Position numbers and translations under genes: made by a program
Part shown: positions 1 to 7,913 of the stretch, one piece after another
How the letters are laid out: each line of letters opens with the position of its first letter
How positions within the stretch are numbered: position 1 is the stretch's first letter
Origin: Comamonas_F sp047606565
Lineage (GTDB): Bacteria > Pseudomonadota > Gammaproteobacteria > Burkholderiales > Burkholderiaceae_C
DNA length: 16,180 nucleotides
Reading direction: 5' to 3'
NCBI GenBank assembly: GCA_047606565.1
Contig: JASGEH010000195.1
Location: 1-16,180 of the forward strand
The notes under the pieces: generated by a model
Told to the model about the DNA's origin: nothing
Seen by the model: only the letters and a program-made list of their open reading frames with translations
Databases searched by the model: none

Positions 1-60
1 CCGCACGTCCGGGTGTTCGATGATGGGCACGGCCGACTTCGCCGAGCCGTCCACCGGGCG
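1..60 (-). pseudogene. Inverted fragment of the acyl-CoA dehydrogenase gene
   Basis: Read on the minus strand, these bases translate without interruption to a 20-residue stretch containing RPVDGSAKSA followed by VPIIEHPDVR. From memory of the family, this is a conserved segment just upstream of the part of acyl-CoA dehydrogenase that continues on the plus strand at about position 63. The fragment therefore belongs to the same gene but points the wrong way. About 25 residues that normally follow 'EHPDVR' are absent from the window and would lie to its left if this is a true local inversion. The plus-strand frame of the downstream gene has a TGA at 21-23, so the gene is not open across the junction. 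The junction is somewhere near 57-66. A chimeric contig end is at least as likely as a real rearrangement. Confidence 0.75.
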
Positions 61-791
61 CGCACGACCGCGCGCACCGCCACGCCGATGCCGGCGAGCG
101 CGCGCGGCAGCAGGCCTTCTACGAGCTGCTGGTGCCGCTGCTCAAGGGCTATGCCACCGAGGCCAGCGTGGAAGTGGCGAGCCTGGGCGTGCAGGTGCAC
201 GGCGGCATGGGCTTCATCGAGGAAACCGGCGCCGCCCAGCACTACCGCGACGCCCGCATCCTGCCGATCTACGAGGGCACCACGGCGATCCAGGCCAACG
301 ACCTGCTCGGGCGCAAGACGCTGCGCGATGGCGGCGCGGCCTGGCTTAGCCTGGCCGGCCAGGTCGAGGCCACCGAAGCCGAACTGGCCGCGCAGGGCGG
401 CCCGGCGGCCCGCGCGGTGGCAGCGCGGCTGGCGGCGGCGCGCCAGGATCTGCTGGCCAGCGTCGATTTCCTGGTCGGCCGGGCGCCGCACGAGCCGAGC
501 GCGGCCTATGCCGGCAGCGTGCCTTTCCTGCTGCTGGCCGGGAATCTGGCGAGCGGCTGGCAACTGGCGCGTGCGCTGCTGGCGGCCGAGGCGGGGCTGG
601 AGCGCGGCGCGGCAGGGGCGGGCGCTAATCCCAGCGATGGCGGCGATGATGTCGACGCCGCCTTCCTGCGCCGCAAGATCGCCACGGCGCGTTTCTACGC
701 CGAGCACATCCTGCCGCGCACAGGCGCCCAGCGGCAGGCCATCGTCGAGGGCGCGGCCAGCGTGCTGGCCTTCGGCTCTGACGACTTTTGA
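60..791 (+). CDS. Acyl-CoA dehydrogenase, C-terminal part (5' end missing or rearranged)
   Basis: Flavoprotein of the acyl-CoA dehydrogenase superfamily, which introduces a double bond between C2 and C3 of an acyl-CoA. Only about the last 240 residues are here. They include the family signature LGVQVHGGMGFIEETGA, then RDARILPIYEGTTAIQ; the Glu of 'YEGT' (codon 273-275) matches the catalytic base of medium-chain acyl-CoA dehydrogenase. The roughly 170 residues after this form the helical C-terminal extension seen in the ~600-residue subgroup that includes DmdC-like enzymes, so the full protein was probably ~600 residues. The frame is open from 24 to the TGA at 789-791; the first in-frame ATG is at 132, which is internal to the domain and not a real start. 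Sequence before about 63 does not fit the family in this orientation. The substrate cannot be told. A nitronate monooxygenase gene follows 24 bases downstream. Confidence 0.85.
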   Translation, partial: AHDRAHRHADAGERARQQAFYELLVPLLKGYATEASVEVASLGVQVHGGMGFIEETGAAQHYRDARILPIYEGTTAIQANDLLGRKTLRDGGAAWLSLAGQVEATEAELAAQGGPAARAVAARLAAARQDLLASVDFLVGRAPHEPSAAYAGSVPFLLLAGNLASGWQLARALLAAEAGLERGAAGAGANPSDGGDDVDAAFLRRKIATARFYAEHILPRTGAQRQAIVEGAASVLAFGSDDF

Positions 792-815
792 CAGCGCTTC
801 AACGGAGAAACTCGC

Positions 816-1775
816 ATGTCCACACTGCCTCCCGTGCTGCGGCGCCTGGCGCTGCCCGTCATTGGCTCGCCCATGTTCATCATCAGCACGCCGGCGCTGG
901 TGATTGCTCAGTGCAAGGCCGGCATCGTCGGCGCGATGCCGGCGCTCAACGCGCGGCCGGCGGCCCAGCTCGACGACTGGCTGGCCGAGATCACCGAGAC
1001 GCTGGCCGAGCATGATCGGCAACATCCCGAGCAGCCGTCCGCGCCCTTCGCGCTCAACCAGATCGTGCATCGCTCCAACGACCGGCTCGACCACGACATG
1101 GCGCTGGCCGAGAAGTACCGGGTGCCCCTGGTCATCACCTCGCTGGGTGCGCGCGCCGACGTCAACGAGGCGGTGCACCGCTGGGGCGGCGTGGTGCTGC
1201 ACGACGTCATCAACAATGCCTTCGCCCACAAGGCGATCGACAAGGGGGCCGATGGCCTGATCGCCGTGGCCGCTGGCGCGGGCGGGCATGCGGGCACCAA
1301 GAGTCCGTTCGCGCTGCTGCAGGAGATCCGCCGCTGGTTCGACGGGCCGCTGGCGCTGTCGGGCGCCATCGCTACCGGCGGCGCGGTGCTGGCCGCGCAG
1401 GCGGCCGGGGCGGACTTCGCCTACATCGGCTCGGCCTTCATCGCCACCGACGAGGCCCGCGCCAGCGCCGACTACAAGCAGGCGGTGGTGGAGGGCACGT
1501 CCGACGACATCGTCTACAGCAACCTGTTCACGGGCGTGCATGGCAACTACCTGGCGCGCTCCATCGTGGCGGCCGGGCTCGACCCCGCCAAGCTGCCGCA
1601 AGGCGAGCCGGGCGCCATGAACTTCGGCGGCGGCGCCCGCAAGGCCTGGAAGGACATCTGGGGCAGCGGGCAGGGCATCGCCGCGGTCGAGGCCGTGGTG
1701 CCGGCGGCGCAGCTGGTCGAGCGACTGCGCCGCGAGTACTTGGCCGCGCGGCAGCGGCTGCTGGCGATCGCCTGA
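816..1775 (+). CDS. Nitronate monooxygenase (2-nitropropane dioxygenase family)
   Basis: FMN-dependent TIM-barrel enzyme of 319 residues that oxidises alkyl nitronates (for example propionate 3-nitronate) to carbonyl compounds and nitrite; cytoplasmic. The N-terminus LPVIGSPMFIISTPALV is the usual first strand and FMN-contact region. GAGGHAG at residues 154-160 carries the conserved His (H158) used as catalytic base or ligand in class I enzymes. LSGAIATGGAVLAAQAAGAD (181-200) followed by YIGSAF is the FMN phosphate-binding end of the barrel. Start ATG 816 is supported by a GGAG at about 804-807 (aacGGAGaaactcgcATG). It lies 24 bases after the acyl-CoA dehydrogenase stop, so co-transcription is likely. 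Many members of this family are annotated generically and some act on other substrates or as enoyl reductases, so the family is sure and the exact substrate is not. It is convergent with ppc, whose stop is only 9 bases away. Confidence 0.9.
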   Translation: MSTLPPVLRRLALPVIGSPMFIISTPALVIAQCKAGIVGAMPALNARPAAQLDDWLAEITETLAEHDRQHPEQPSAPFALNQIVHRSNDRLDHDMALAEKYRVPLVITSLGARADVNEAVHRWGGVVLHDVINNAFAHKAIDKGADGLIAVAAGAGGHAGTKSPFALLQEIRRWFDGPLALSGAIATGGAVLAAQAAGADFAYIGSAFIATDEARASADYKQAVVEGTSDDIVYSNLFTGVHGNYLARSIVAAGLDPAKLPQGEPGAMNFGGGARKAWKDIWGSGQGIAAVEAVVPAAQLVERLRREYLAARQRLLAIA

Positions 1776-1784
1776 GTCCTCCGC

Positions 1785-4673
1785 TCAGCCCGTGTTGCGC
1801 ACGCCGGCGGCGATGCCGTTGATGGCGATGTGGATGCCGCGCTGCAGCCGCAGGCTGTCCTCGCCCGTGCGGTAGCGGCGCAGCAGCTCGACTTGCAGAT
1901 GGTGCAGCGGGTCGATGTAGGGAAAGCGGTGGGCGATGGAGCGCGCCAGCACCGGGTTGCCGGCGAGCCGATCGGTTTCGCCGGTGATGAGGGTCAGTGC
2001 CTCCTGCGTGCGCTGCCACTCGGCCTCGATGGCCGAGAAGATGCGCCGGCGCAGCCGGGCGTCCTTCACCAGCCCGGCGTAGCGCCGGGCCAGCGCGAGG
2101 TCGCACTTGGCCATGACCATGTCCATGTTGGACAGCAGCGTGCGCAGAAAGGGCCATTCGCGGTACATCCGGCGCAGGCGCCGGGTGCGCGCTTCGCGCG
2201 TGTCCTTGCCGGTTTCGGGCTGCGCCAGGTAGTGGGCGACGGCCGAGCCGAAGCCGTACCAGCCCGGCAACGTCAGGCGGCACTGGCCCCAACTGAAGCC
2301 CCACGGGATGGCGCGCAAGTCCTCGATGGCCTGGGTGGCCTTGCGCGAGGCCGGGCGCGAGCCGATGTTCAGGCCCGCGATCTCGTTGATCGGCGTGGCC
2401 GCGAAGAAGTAGTCGGTGAAGCCCGGCGTGCCGTAGACCAGTTGCCGGTAGGCCGCCATGCTGGCCTGCGAGAGCGCGGCGGCGGCGTCGAGAAAGGCCT
2501 GGGGCACCGGCTTGCCGGCCGGCAGCAGCGTGGCCTCCAAGGTGGCGGCGACCAGGGTTTCGAGGTTGCGCCGGCCGATCTCGGGGTTGGCGTATTTGGA
2601 GGCGATGACCTCGCCCTGCTCGGTCAGCCGGATCTGGCCGCGCACGGTGCCCGGCGGCTGCGCCAGGATGGCCTGGTAGCTGGGGCCGCCGCCGCGCCCG
2701 ACGGTGCCGCCGCGGCCGTGGAACAGGCGCATGGCGATGCCGTGGCTGGCCTGCAGTTCGTCGAACAGCGCGGCCAGCGCCAGTTCGGCGCGGTAGAGCT
2801 CCCAGTTGCTGGTGAAGATGCCGCCGTCCTTGTTGCTGTCGCTGTAGCCCAGCATGATGTCCTGCTCGGCGCCGGAGCGCCGCACCAGCTCGGCGATGCC
2901 GGGCAGCGCGTAGAAGTCGCGCATGATGGGCGCGGCCTGGCGCAAGTCCTCGATGGTTTCGAACAGAGGCACCACGATGAGTTGAGCGCGCGCCGGTCCC
3001 TCGGCCGCGCGCGCCGCCAGTTCGGGCGAGAGCGGACCGGTCAGCAGGCCGGCTTCCTTTTGCAGCAGCAGCACTTCGAGCAGGTCGCTCACGCTTTCGG
3101 TGTGGCTGATGATGGCGTGGCGGATGGCGCGCGCGCCGTAGCGCTCGCGCAGGCGCCGGGCCGTGTTGAAGATGGCCAGCTCGCCTTCGGCATGCGCGGA
3201 ATAGGCGGCGCCGGTCACGCGCAGCGGGCGCGGGTCGTCGAGCACTTGCAGCAGCAGCGTGCGCTTGGCGGCCTCGTCGAGCGCCGAATAGTCGGCCTGC
3301 AGCCGCGCGTGCGCCAGCAGCTCGGCCACCACCGCCTCGTGCTTGTCGGAGCTTTGCCGCAAATCGACCGTGGCCAGGTGGAAGCCGAACACCTCGACCG
3401 CGCGCAGCAGCGGCCCCAGCCGTTGCGCGACCAGCGCGCCGGCGTGGTTGGCGCGCAGCGAGGTGCGGATGGTGAGCAGGTCGGCCAAAAAGTCCTCGGC
3501 CAGCGGGTAGGGGTTTTGCGGCGCCACGGCGTGGCGCGCGGCCTCGCCGCCGGTCAGCTCGCGCAGCGTGGCGGCCAGGCGCGCGTAGATGCCGGTGAGG
3601 GCGCGGCGGTAGGGCTCGTCGCGGCGGTGCTCGTTGCGGTCGGGCGAGGCGTCGGCGAGCGCCTGCATCTCCGGGGTGATCTGCACCAGCGTGGCCGCCA
3701 TCGACAGTTCGCGGCCGAGTTCGTGCACCTCGGTCAGGTAAAAGCGCAGCGCGACCTCGGCCTGGTGGCGCAGCGCGTAGTCCAGGGTTTCGGCACTGAC
3801 ATTGGGGTTGCCGTCGCGGTCGCCGCCTATCCATTGCCCCATCTGGAAGAAGGCCGGCAGTTCGGCGCCGCCGAGCTGCTGCTCGAGGTCGCGGTAGAGG
3901 CGCGGAATCTGGCGCAGAAAGGTCGATTCGTAGTAGCTCAGCGCGTTGTCGATCTCGTCGGCCACGCTGAGCTTGCTGGTGCGCAGCAGCCGGGTCTGCC
4001 AGAGCTGGGTGACGCGGGCGCGGATCTGCTCCTCGTTGCCGGCCAGTTCGCCCGGCGCCAGCGACTCGCGCGCCAGCAGCAGTTGCGCCACGCCGCGCTC
4101 GGCGTCGAGCAGGCTCTTGCGCTGCACTTCGGTGGGGTGGGCGGTGAGCACTGGCGCGATGTAGCTTCGCGCGAGTGCCTGCACGATGGCGTCCTTGCCG
4201 GTGCCGGCGTCCTGCAGCCGCTGCAGGGCGGCGGCGATGCTGCCGGGCTGCACGTGGCCGGCGCGTTCATGGAAGGCGCGGCGGCGGATGTGGTGGCGGT
4301 CCTCGGCCAGGTTGGCGAGGTGGCTGAAGTAGGTGAAGGCGCGGATCACGCTGGTGGCTTGGTCGTGCGTCAGGCCGGCCAGCAGCTTTTCGAGCCGGCG
4401 CTCGGCCTGGCGGTCGTCGTGGCGGCGGTAGGCCACCGAGAGCTGACGGATGGTCTCGATCAGCTCGTAAGCGGCACGACCTTCCTGCTCGCGGATCACG
4501 TCGCCCAGGATGCGGCCGAGAAAGCGGATGTCGTCGATCAGCGGCTCGTCCTTGCCGACGGCGGGGGTGCCGCGGGCCGGGCGACGCGGGCCGGGACGGG
4601 GCGCGGTGGGCGCAGAAAGCGAAGAGGGGCGCTGGGCGCGCGTGTGCCGCTTGGGGGGCGAAGTGGATGCCAT
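1785..4673 (-). CDS. ppc: Phosphoenolpyruvate carboxylase
   Basis: Cytoplasmic anaplerotic enzyme that adds bicarbonate to phosphoenolpyruvate to give oxaloacetate and phosphate. The protein has 962 residues, somewhat longer than the E. coli enzyme (883). All family signatures are visible: VLTAHPTEVQRKS with catalytic His179, GGDRDGNPNV at 283-292, IMLGYSDSNKDGG with the conserved Lys615, and the glycine-rich FHGRGGTVGRGGGP loop at 651-664. The C-terminus ends in the invariant ...RNTG. Start at 4673 is chosen because a strong ribosome-binding site (GGAGGAG, plus-strand 4682-4688) sits 8 bases upstream; the frame stays open 31 codons further but that stretch lacks family similarity. The first ~45 residues are Pro/Arg-rich and form an extension before the conserved LIDDIRFLGRILGD helix. 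Transcribed divergently from hemC. No frameshift or missing key residue was seen. Confidence 0.97.
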   Translation of the reverse strand: MASTSPPKRHTRAQRPSSLSAPTAPRPGPRRPARGTPAVGKDEPLIDDIRFLGRILGDVIREQEGRAAYELIETIRQLSVAYRRHDDRQAERRLEKLLAGLTHDQATSVIRAFTYFSHLANLAEDRHHIRRRAFHERAGHVQPGSIAAALQRLQDAGTGKDAIVQALARSYIAPVLTAHPTEVQRKSLLDAERGVAQLLLARESLAPGELAGNEEQIRARVTQLWQTRLLRTSKLSVADEIDNALSYYESTFLRQIPRLYRDLEQQLGGAELPAFFQMGQWIGGDRDGNPNVSAETLDYALRHQAEVALRFYLTEVHELGRELSMAATLVQITPEMQALADASPDRNEHRRDEPYRRALTGIYARLAATLRELTGGEAARHAVAPQNPYPLAEDFLADLLTIRTSLRANHAGALVAQRLGPLLRAVEVFGFHLATVDLRQSSDKHEAVVAELLAHARLQADYSALDEAAKRTLLLQVLDDPRPLRVTGAAYSAHAEGELAIFNTARRLRERYGARAIRHAIISHTESVSDLLEVLLLQKEAGLLTGPLSPELAARAAEGPARAQLIVVPLFETIEDLRQAAPIMRDFYALPGIAELVRRSGAEQDIMLGYSDSNKDGGIFTSNWELYRAELALAALFDELQASHGIAMRLFHGRGGTVGRGGGPSYQAILAQPPGTVRGQIRLTEQGEVIASKYANPEIGRRNLETLVAATLEATLLPAGKPVPQAFLDAAAALSQASMAAYRQLVYGTPGFTDYFFAATPINEIAGLNIGSRPASRKATQAIEDLRAIPWGFSWGQCRLTLPGWYGFGSAVAHYLAQPETGKDTREARTRRLRRMYREWPFLRTLLSNMDMVMAKCDLALARRYAGLVKDARLRRRIFSAIEAEWQRTQEALTLITGETDRLAGNPVLARSIAHRFPYIDPLHHLQVELLRRYRTGEDSLRLQRGIHIAINGIAAGVRNTG

Positions 4674-4681
4674 GGGGTCGT

Positions 4682-4688
4682 CTCCTCC
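4682..4688 (-). promoter_or_regulatory. Ribosome-binding site of ppc
   Basis: On the minus strand this reads GGAGGAG, a near-consensus Shine-Dalgarno sequence, with 8 bases before the ATG at 4673-4671. It decides the ppc start over the longer open frame that begins at 4766. Confidence 0.8.
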
Positions 4689-4756
4689 GTGGTCGATGGT
4701 GTGGTGATGCGGCCGTGCCGGTCCCTCGCGCGCGGCACGGCCTGCGGGGCGGCGCC

Positions 4757-4766
4757 ATGCTAGCAT
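4757..4766. promoter_or_regulatory. Perfect 10-bp palindrome ATGCTAGCAT in the ppc upstream region
   Basis: ATGCTAGCAT is perfectly self-complementary and stands out in very GC-rich surroundings. TAGCAT could serve as a -10 element for ppc, giving a leader of roughly 75-80 bases, but I could not find a convincing -35 at the right spacing. It could equally be an operator half. Function is unproven. Confidence 0.25.
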
Positions 4767-4830
4767 CCGGCGGCTTGCCGGCGGGGCCGATGGCGGGTCG
4801 TTTGTTTGGCCGCTGGCCTGGCCCCGCGAC

Positions 4831-4860
4831 CGGCACGATTTTTATGCACGATCCGTGCCG
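4831..4860. repeat. Inverted repeat CGGCACG...CGTGCCG between ppc and hemC
   Basis: CGGCACG (4831-4837) is repeated in inverted orientation as CGTGCCG (4854-4860), separated by 16 bases containing the AT-rich run ATTTTTATGC. It lies in the ~270-base region between the divergent ppc and hemC genes, so an operator or a transcript hairpin controlling hemC is possible. No known regulator's consensus was recognised. Confidence 0.35.
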
Positions 4861-4886
4861 CGCGAGGCCCTCGCGGGGCCGGTTTT
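4861..4886 (+). terminator. Hairpin followed by T-run in the hemC leader (possible attenuator)
   Basis: CGCGAGGCCCTCGCGGGGCC can fold in two mutually exclusive ways: CGCGA (4861-4865) with TCGCG (4871-4875), or GGCCC (4866-4870) with GGGCC (4876-4880). The second is followed by GGTTTT, a short terminator-like tail. It lies upstream of hemC in the direction of hemC transcription, so if real it would be a leader attenuator, not the end of a gene. The stems are only five base pairs and the T-run is short. Confidence 0.25.
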
Positions 4887-4944
4887 GTCCTTGCGCCCGT
4901 CCGTCCGCCCGTTTTTCCTGTCGCCCTTTTCGTCCGTGCCCATC

Positions 4945-5901
<957 letters not shown>

Positions 5902-5928
5902 CACCGCCTGGCAAGCGAGGCCCGTGGC

Positions 5929-6825
5929 ATGCAAGTGATCGTCACCCGCCCGGCCGAAGACGCCACGGCCTGGCTGGCGCGGCTGCGCGCTTGCGCTGAC
6001 TGGTCGCCGGCCTGGCTGCCGCGCCTGTGGCCGCTGATCGACATCCGGCTGCGCGCAGCCGCCGACGTGCGCATCACCCCCGTCACACCGACCACGCCCG
6101 CCGGTGCGCCGCAGTGTGAGGACGCGGCCGCCGCCCTCGGCTGGGATGCGCTGATGTTCGTCAGCGCCAATGCGGTGCGCTTCCTGGCGGCGCTGTCTGG
6201 CGGCGACGCCTTGGCCGCCTGCCTGCGTGCCGCGCGCGGCCAGGCCCAGGCCTGGGCCGTGGGACCGTCCACGGTGGCCGCGCTGGCGGCGGCCGGCTGG
6301 CCGGCGGATGCCATCGTCGCGCCCGACGGCGGCCAGGGCGAGCAGTTCGATTCCGAGGCCTTGTGGGCGCGGGTCGCGCCCGCAGTGCGCGCCGGCCGCG
6401 TCCGCCGTGTGCTGCTGGTGCGCGGGACCGAGGCGGGCGCCGGCGGCCTGCCGGTGGGCCGCGACTGGCTGTCGGCCCGGCTGCAGGCGCTGGGGGTGGC
6501 GGTCGATCAGGCCGCTGTCTATGAGCGCGCGCCGCCCGTCTGGACGTCCGTGCAGGTGGCCGCCGCGCGCGCGGCGCTGGGCGACGGTAGTGTCTGGCTG
6601 ATCTCCAGCGCCCAGGCGGCGGACTACCTCTCGCAGGCGCTGGGCGAGCCAGCGGCGGGCGCGCCGCGGCAGGCTGGCGCCGTTTTCGGCCGCGCGCGCT
6701 GCGTGGCCACCCATCCGCGCGTGGTCCGGCGCCTGCAGGAGGCGGGCTGGGGGCGGGTGTTGTTGGCACGTGCCGAGGCGCAGGCCGTGGCCGCCTCGAT
6801 AAAATCCATCGACTATGCAAGATAA
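5929..6825 (+). CDS. hemD: Uroporphyrinogen-III synthase
   Basis: Converts hydroxymethylbilane from HemC to uroporphyrinogen III, closing the macrocycle with inversion of ring D. The protein has 298 residues, about 50 more than E. coli HemD. The family is poorly conserved, but the expected landmarks are in order: VIVTRPAEDA at residues 3-12, FVSANAVRFL (78-87), the GPSTVAAL loop (112-119), LLVRGTEAG (162-170), VYER (197-200), ISSAQAADYL (225-234) and a final THPRVVRRLQEAGW segment (261-274). The extra length includes a Pro/Thr-rich stretch around residues 50-63. The stop overlaps the start of hemX by 11 bases, so translation is likely coupled. Soluble, with no membrane segment. Confidence 0.92.
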   Translation: MQVIVTRPAEDATAWLARLRACADWSPAWLPRLWPLIDIRLRAAADVRITPVTPTTPAGAPQCEDAAAALGWDALMFVSANAVRFLAALSGGDALAACLRAARGQAQAWAVGPSTVAALAAAGWPADAIVAPDGGQGEQFDSEALWARVAPAVRAGRVRRVLLVRGTEAGAGGLPVGRDWLSARLQALGVAVDQAAVYERAPPVWTSVQVAAARAALGDGSVWLISSAQAADYLSQALGEPAAGAPRQAGAVFGRARCVATHPRVVRRLQEAGWGRVLLARAEAQAVAASIKSIDYAR

Positions 6826-7900
6826 CCAAGATGCCCTGACCCCGCCGGTCCCTCCCGTGGCGCTGGCCGCCGCTTCGCCCCAGCCGGCCGCAGCCCCGGT
6901 GGCGGCCGCCGGCCTGCGGCTACCGGGCTGGCTGGCCCTGCTGCTGGTACTGCTGGCCGGCGCGGCGCTGGCCGCCAGCCTGCTGCTGTGGCAGCGGCTG
7001 GGCCAGTTGCAGACCGACGTGGCGCAACGCAGCGCGCAAAGCAACACCCAGTCCATCGAGGCGCGCACGCTGTCGCAGCAGGCGCAGACGCTGGCGCTGG
7101 ACCACGCCGCGCGCCTGGGCGTGCTGGAAAACCAGGTCAAGGACCTGGGGCTGCAGCGCACCCAGCTGGAAAACCTGCTGGGCCAGATCACCCGCGCGCA
7201 GGACGGAAACCTGGTGGTCGAAGTCAACGCCGCCATCCGCCTGGCGCAGCAGCAGACCGAGCTGACCGGCAGCACCGAGCCGCTGCTGGCCGCCTTGCGC
7301 CGCGCCCGCGCGCGCCTGGACCAGGCCAGCGTGCCGCAACTGGGTGGCCTGCAGCGCGCCATCGCGGCCGACATCGACCGGCTGCAGAGCGCCGAGACGG
7401 TGGACGCCGCAGGCATCCTGCTGCGCCTCGACAAGCTGCTGAGCCAGATCGACGACATGCCGCTGCGCAACGCCGTGAGCGAAGGCCGCCAGCCAGCCGC
7501 GCCGGCGGCCGCCGGCGGCGCGGCGACCGACCCCTCGGTGCCATCCTGGTCGCAGTGGTGGCGGGCCGCCTGGAGCGACTTGCGGCAACTGATCCGCGTC
7601 ACCCGCATCGATCGGCCGGAGAGCGCGCTGATCGCGCCCGACCAGGCTTTCTTCCTGCGCGAAAACATCAAGCTGCGCCTGCTGCAGGTGCGCGCCGACC
7701 TGGCCGCGCGCCAGTATGCGCAGGTGCGCGCCGAGCTGACGTCGGTGGCCGACACGATCGGCCGCTATTTCGACCCGAACGCGCGCCTCACCCAGCAAGT
7801 CGCCACCGCGCTCGGCCAGATCCAGGTCGACGTGCGCGACGTGCGCCTGCCCGTCATCGACGAGACGCTGACCGCGCTGTCCGCGGCGAGCCAGCCCTGA
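6815..7900 (+). CDS. hemX: HemX-like membrane protein of the heme operon
   Basis: Protein of 361 residues with a Pro/Ala-rich cytoplasmic N-terminus (residues 1-36), one hydrophobic helix (about 38-58, LPGWLALLLVLLAGAALAASL), and a Gln-rich region predicted to form a coiled coil (about 60-120). The remaining domain contains 'IRLAQQQTELTGSTEPLLAALRRA' like stretches typical of HemX. Members are often annotated as uroporphyrinogen-III C-methyltransferase because of early naming, but this protein has no SAM-binding methyltransferase motifs, so that activity is not supported. The role of HemX is not well defined; it is thought to assist or organise the heme pathway enzymes at the inner membrane. 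It overlaps hemD by 11 bases and is followed by hemY after 13 bases, a standard hemCDXY arrangement. Confidence 0.9.
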   Translation: MQDNQDALTPPVPPVALAAASPQPAAAPVAAAGLRLPGWLALLLVLLAGAALAASLLLWQRLGQLQTDVAQRSAQSNTQSIEARTLSQQAQTLALDHAARLGVLENQVKDLGLQRTQLENLLGQITRAQDGNLVVEVNAAIRLAQQQTELTGSTEPLLAALRRARARLDQASVPQLGGLQRAIAADIDRLQSAETVDAAGILLRLDKLLSQIDDMPLRNAVSEGRQPAAPAAAGGAATDPSVPSWSQWWRAAWSDLRQLIRVTRIDRPESALIAPDQAFFLRENIKLRLLQVRADLAARQYAQVRAELTSVADTIGRYFDPNARLTQQVATALGQIQVDVRDVRLPVIDETLTALSAASQP

Positions 7901-7913
7901 GATCGGACCCCCC

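Noticed and set aside
1830..4763. 977-codon open frame on the plus strand opposite ppc
   Set aside because: Antisense shadow of a long GC-rich gene. The translation is Gly/Val/Ala/Arg/Gln-biased with no domain, whereas the minus strand has every PEP carboxylase motif.
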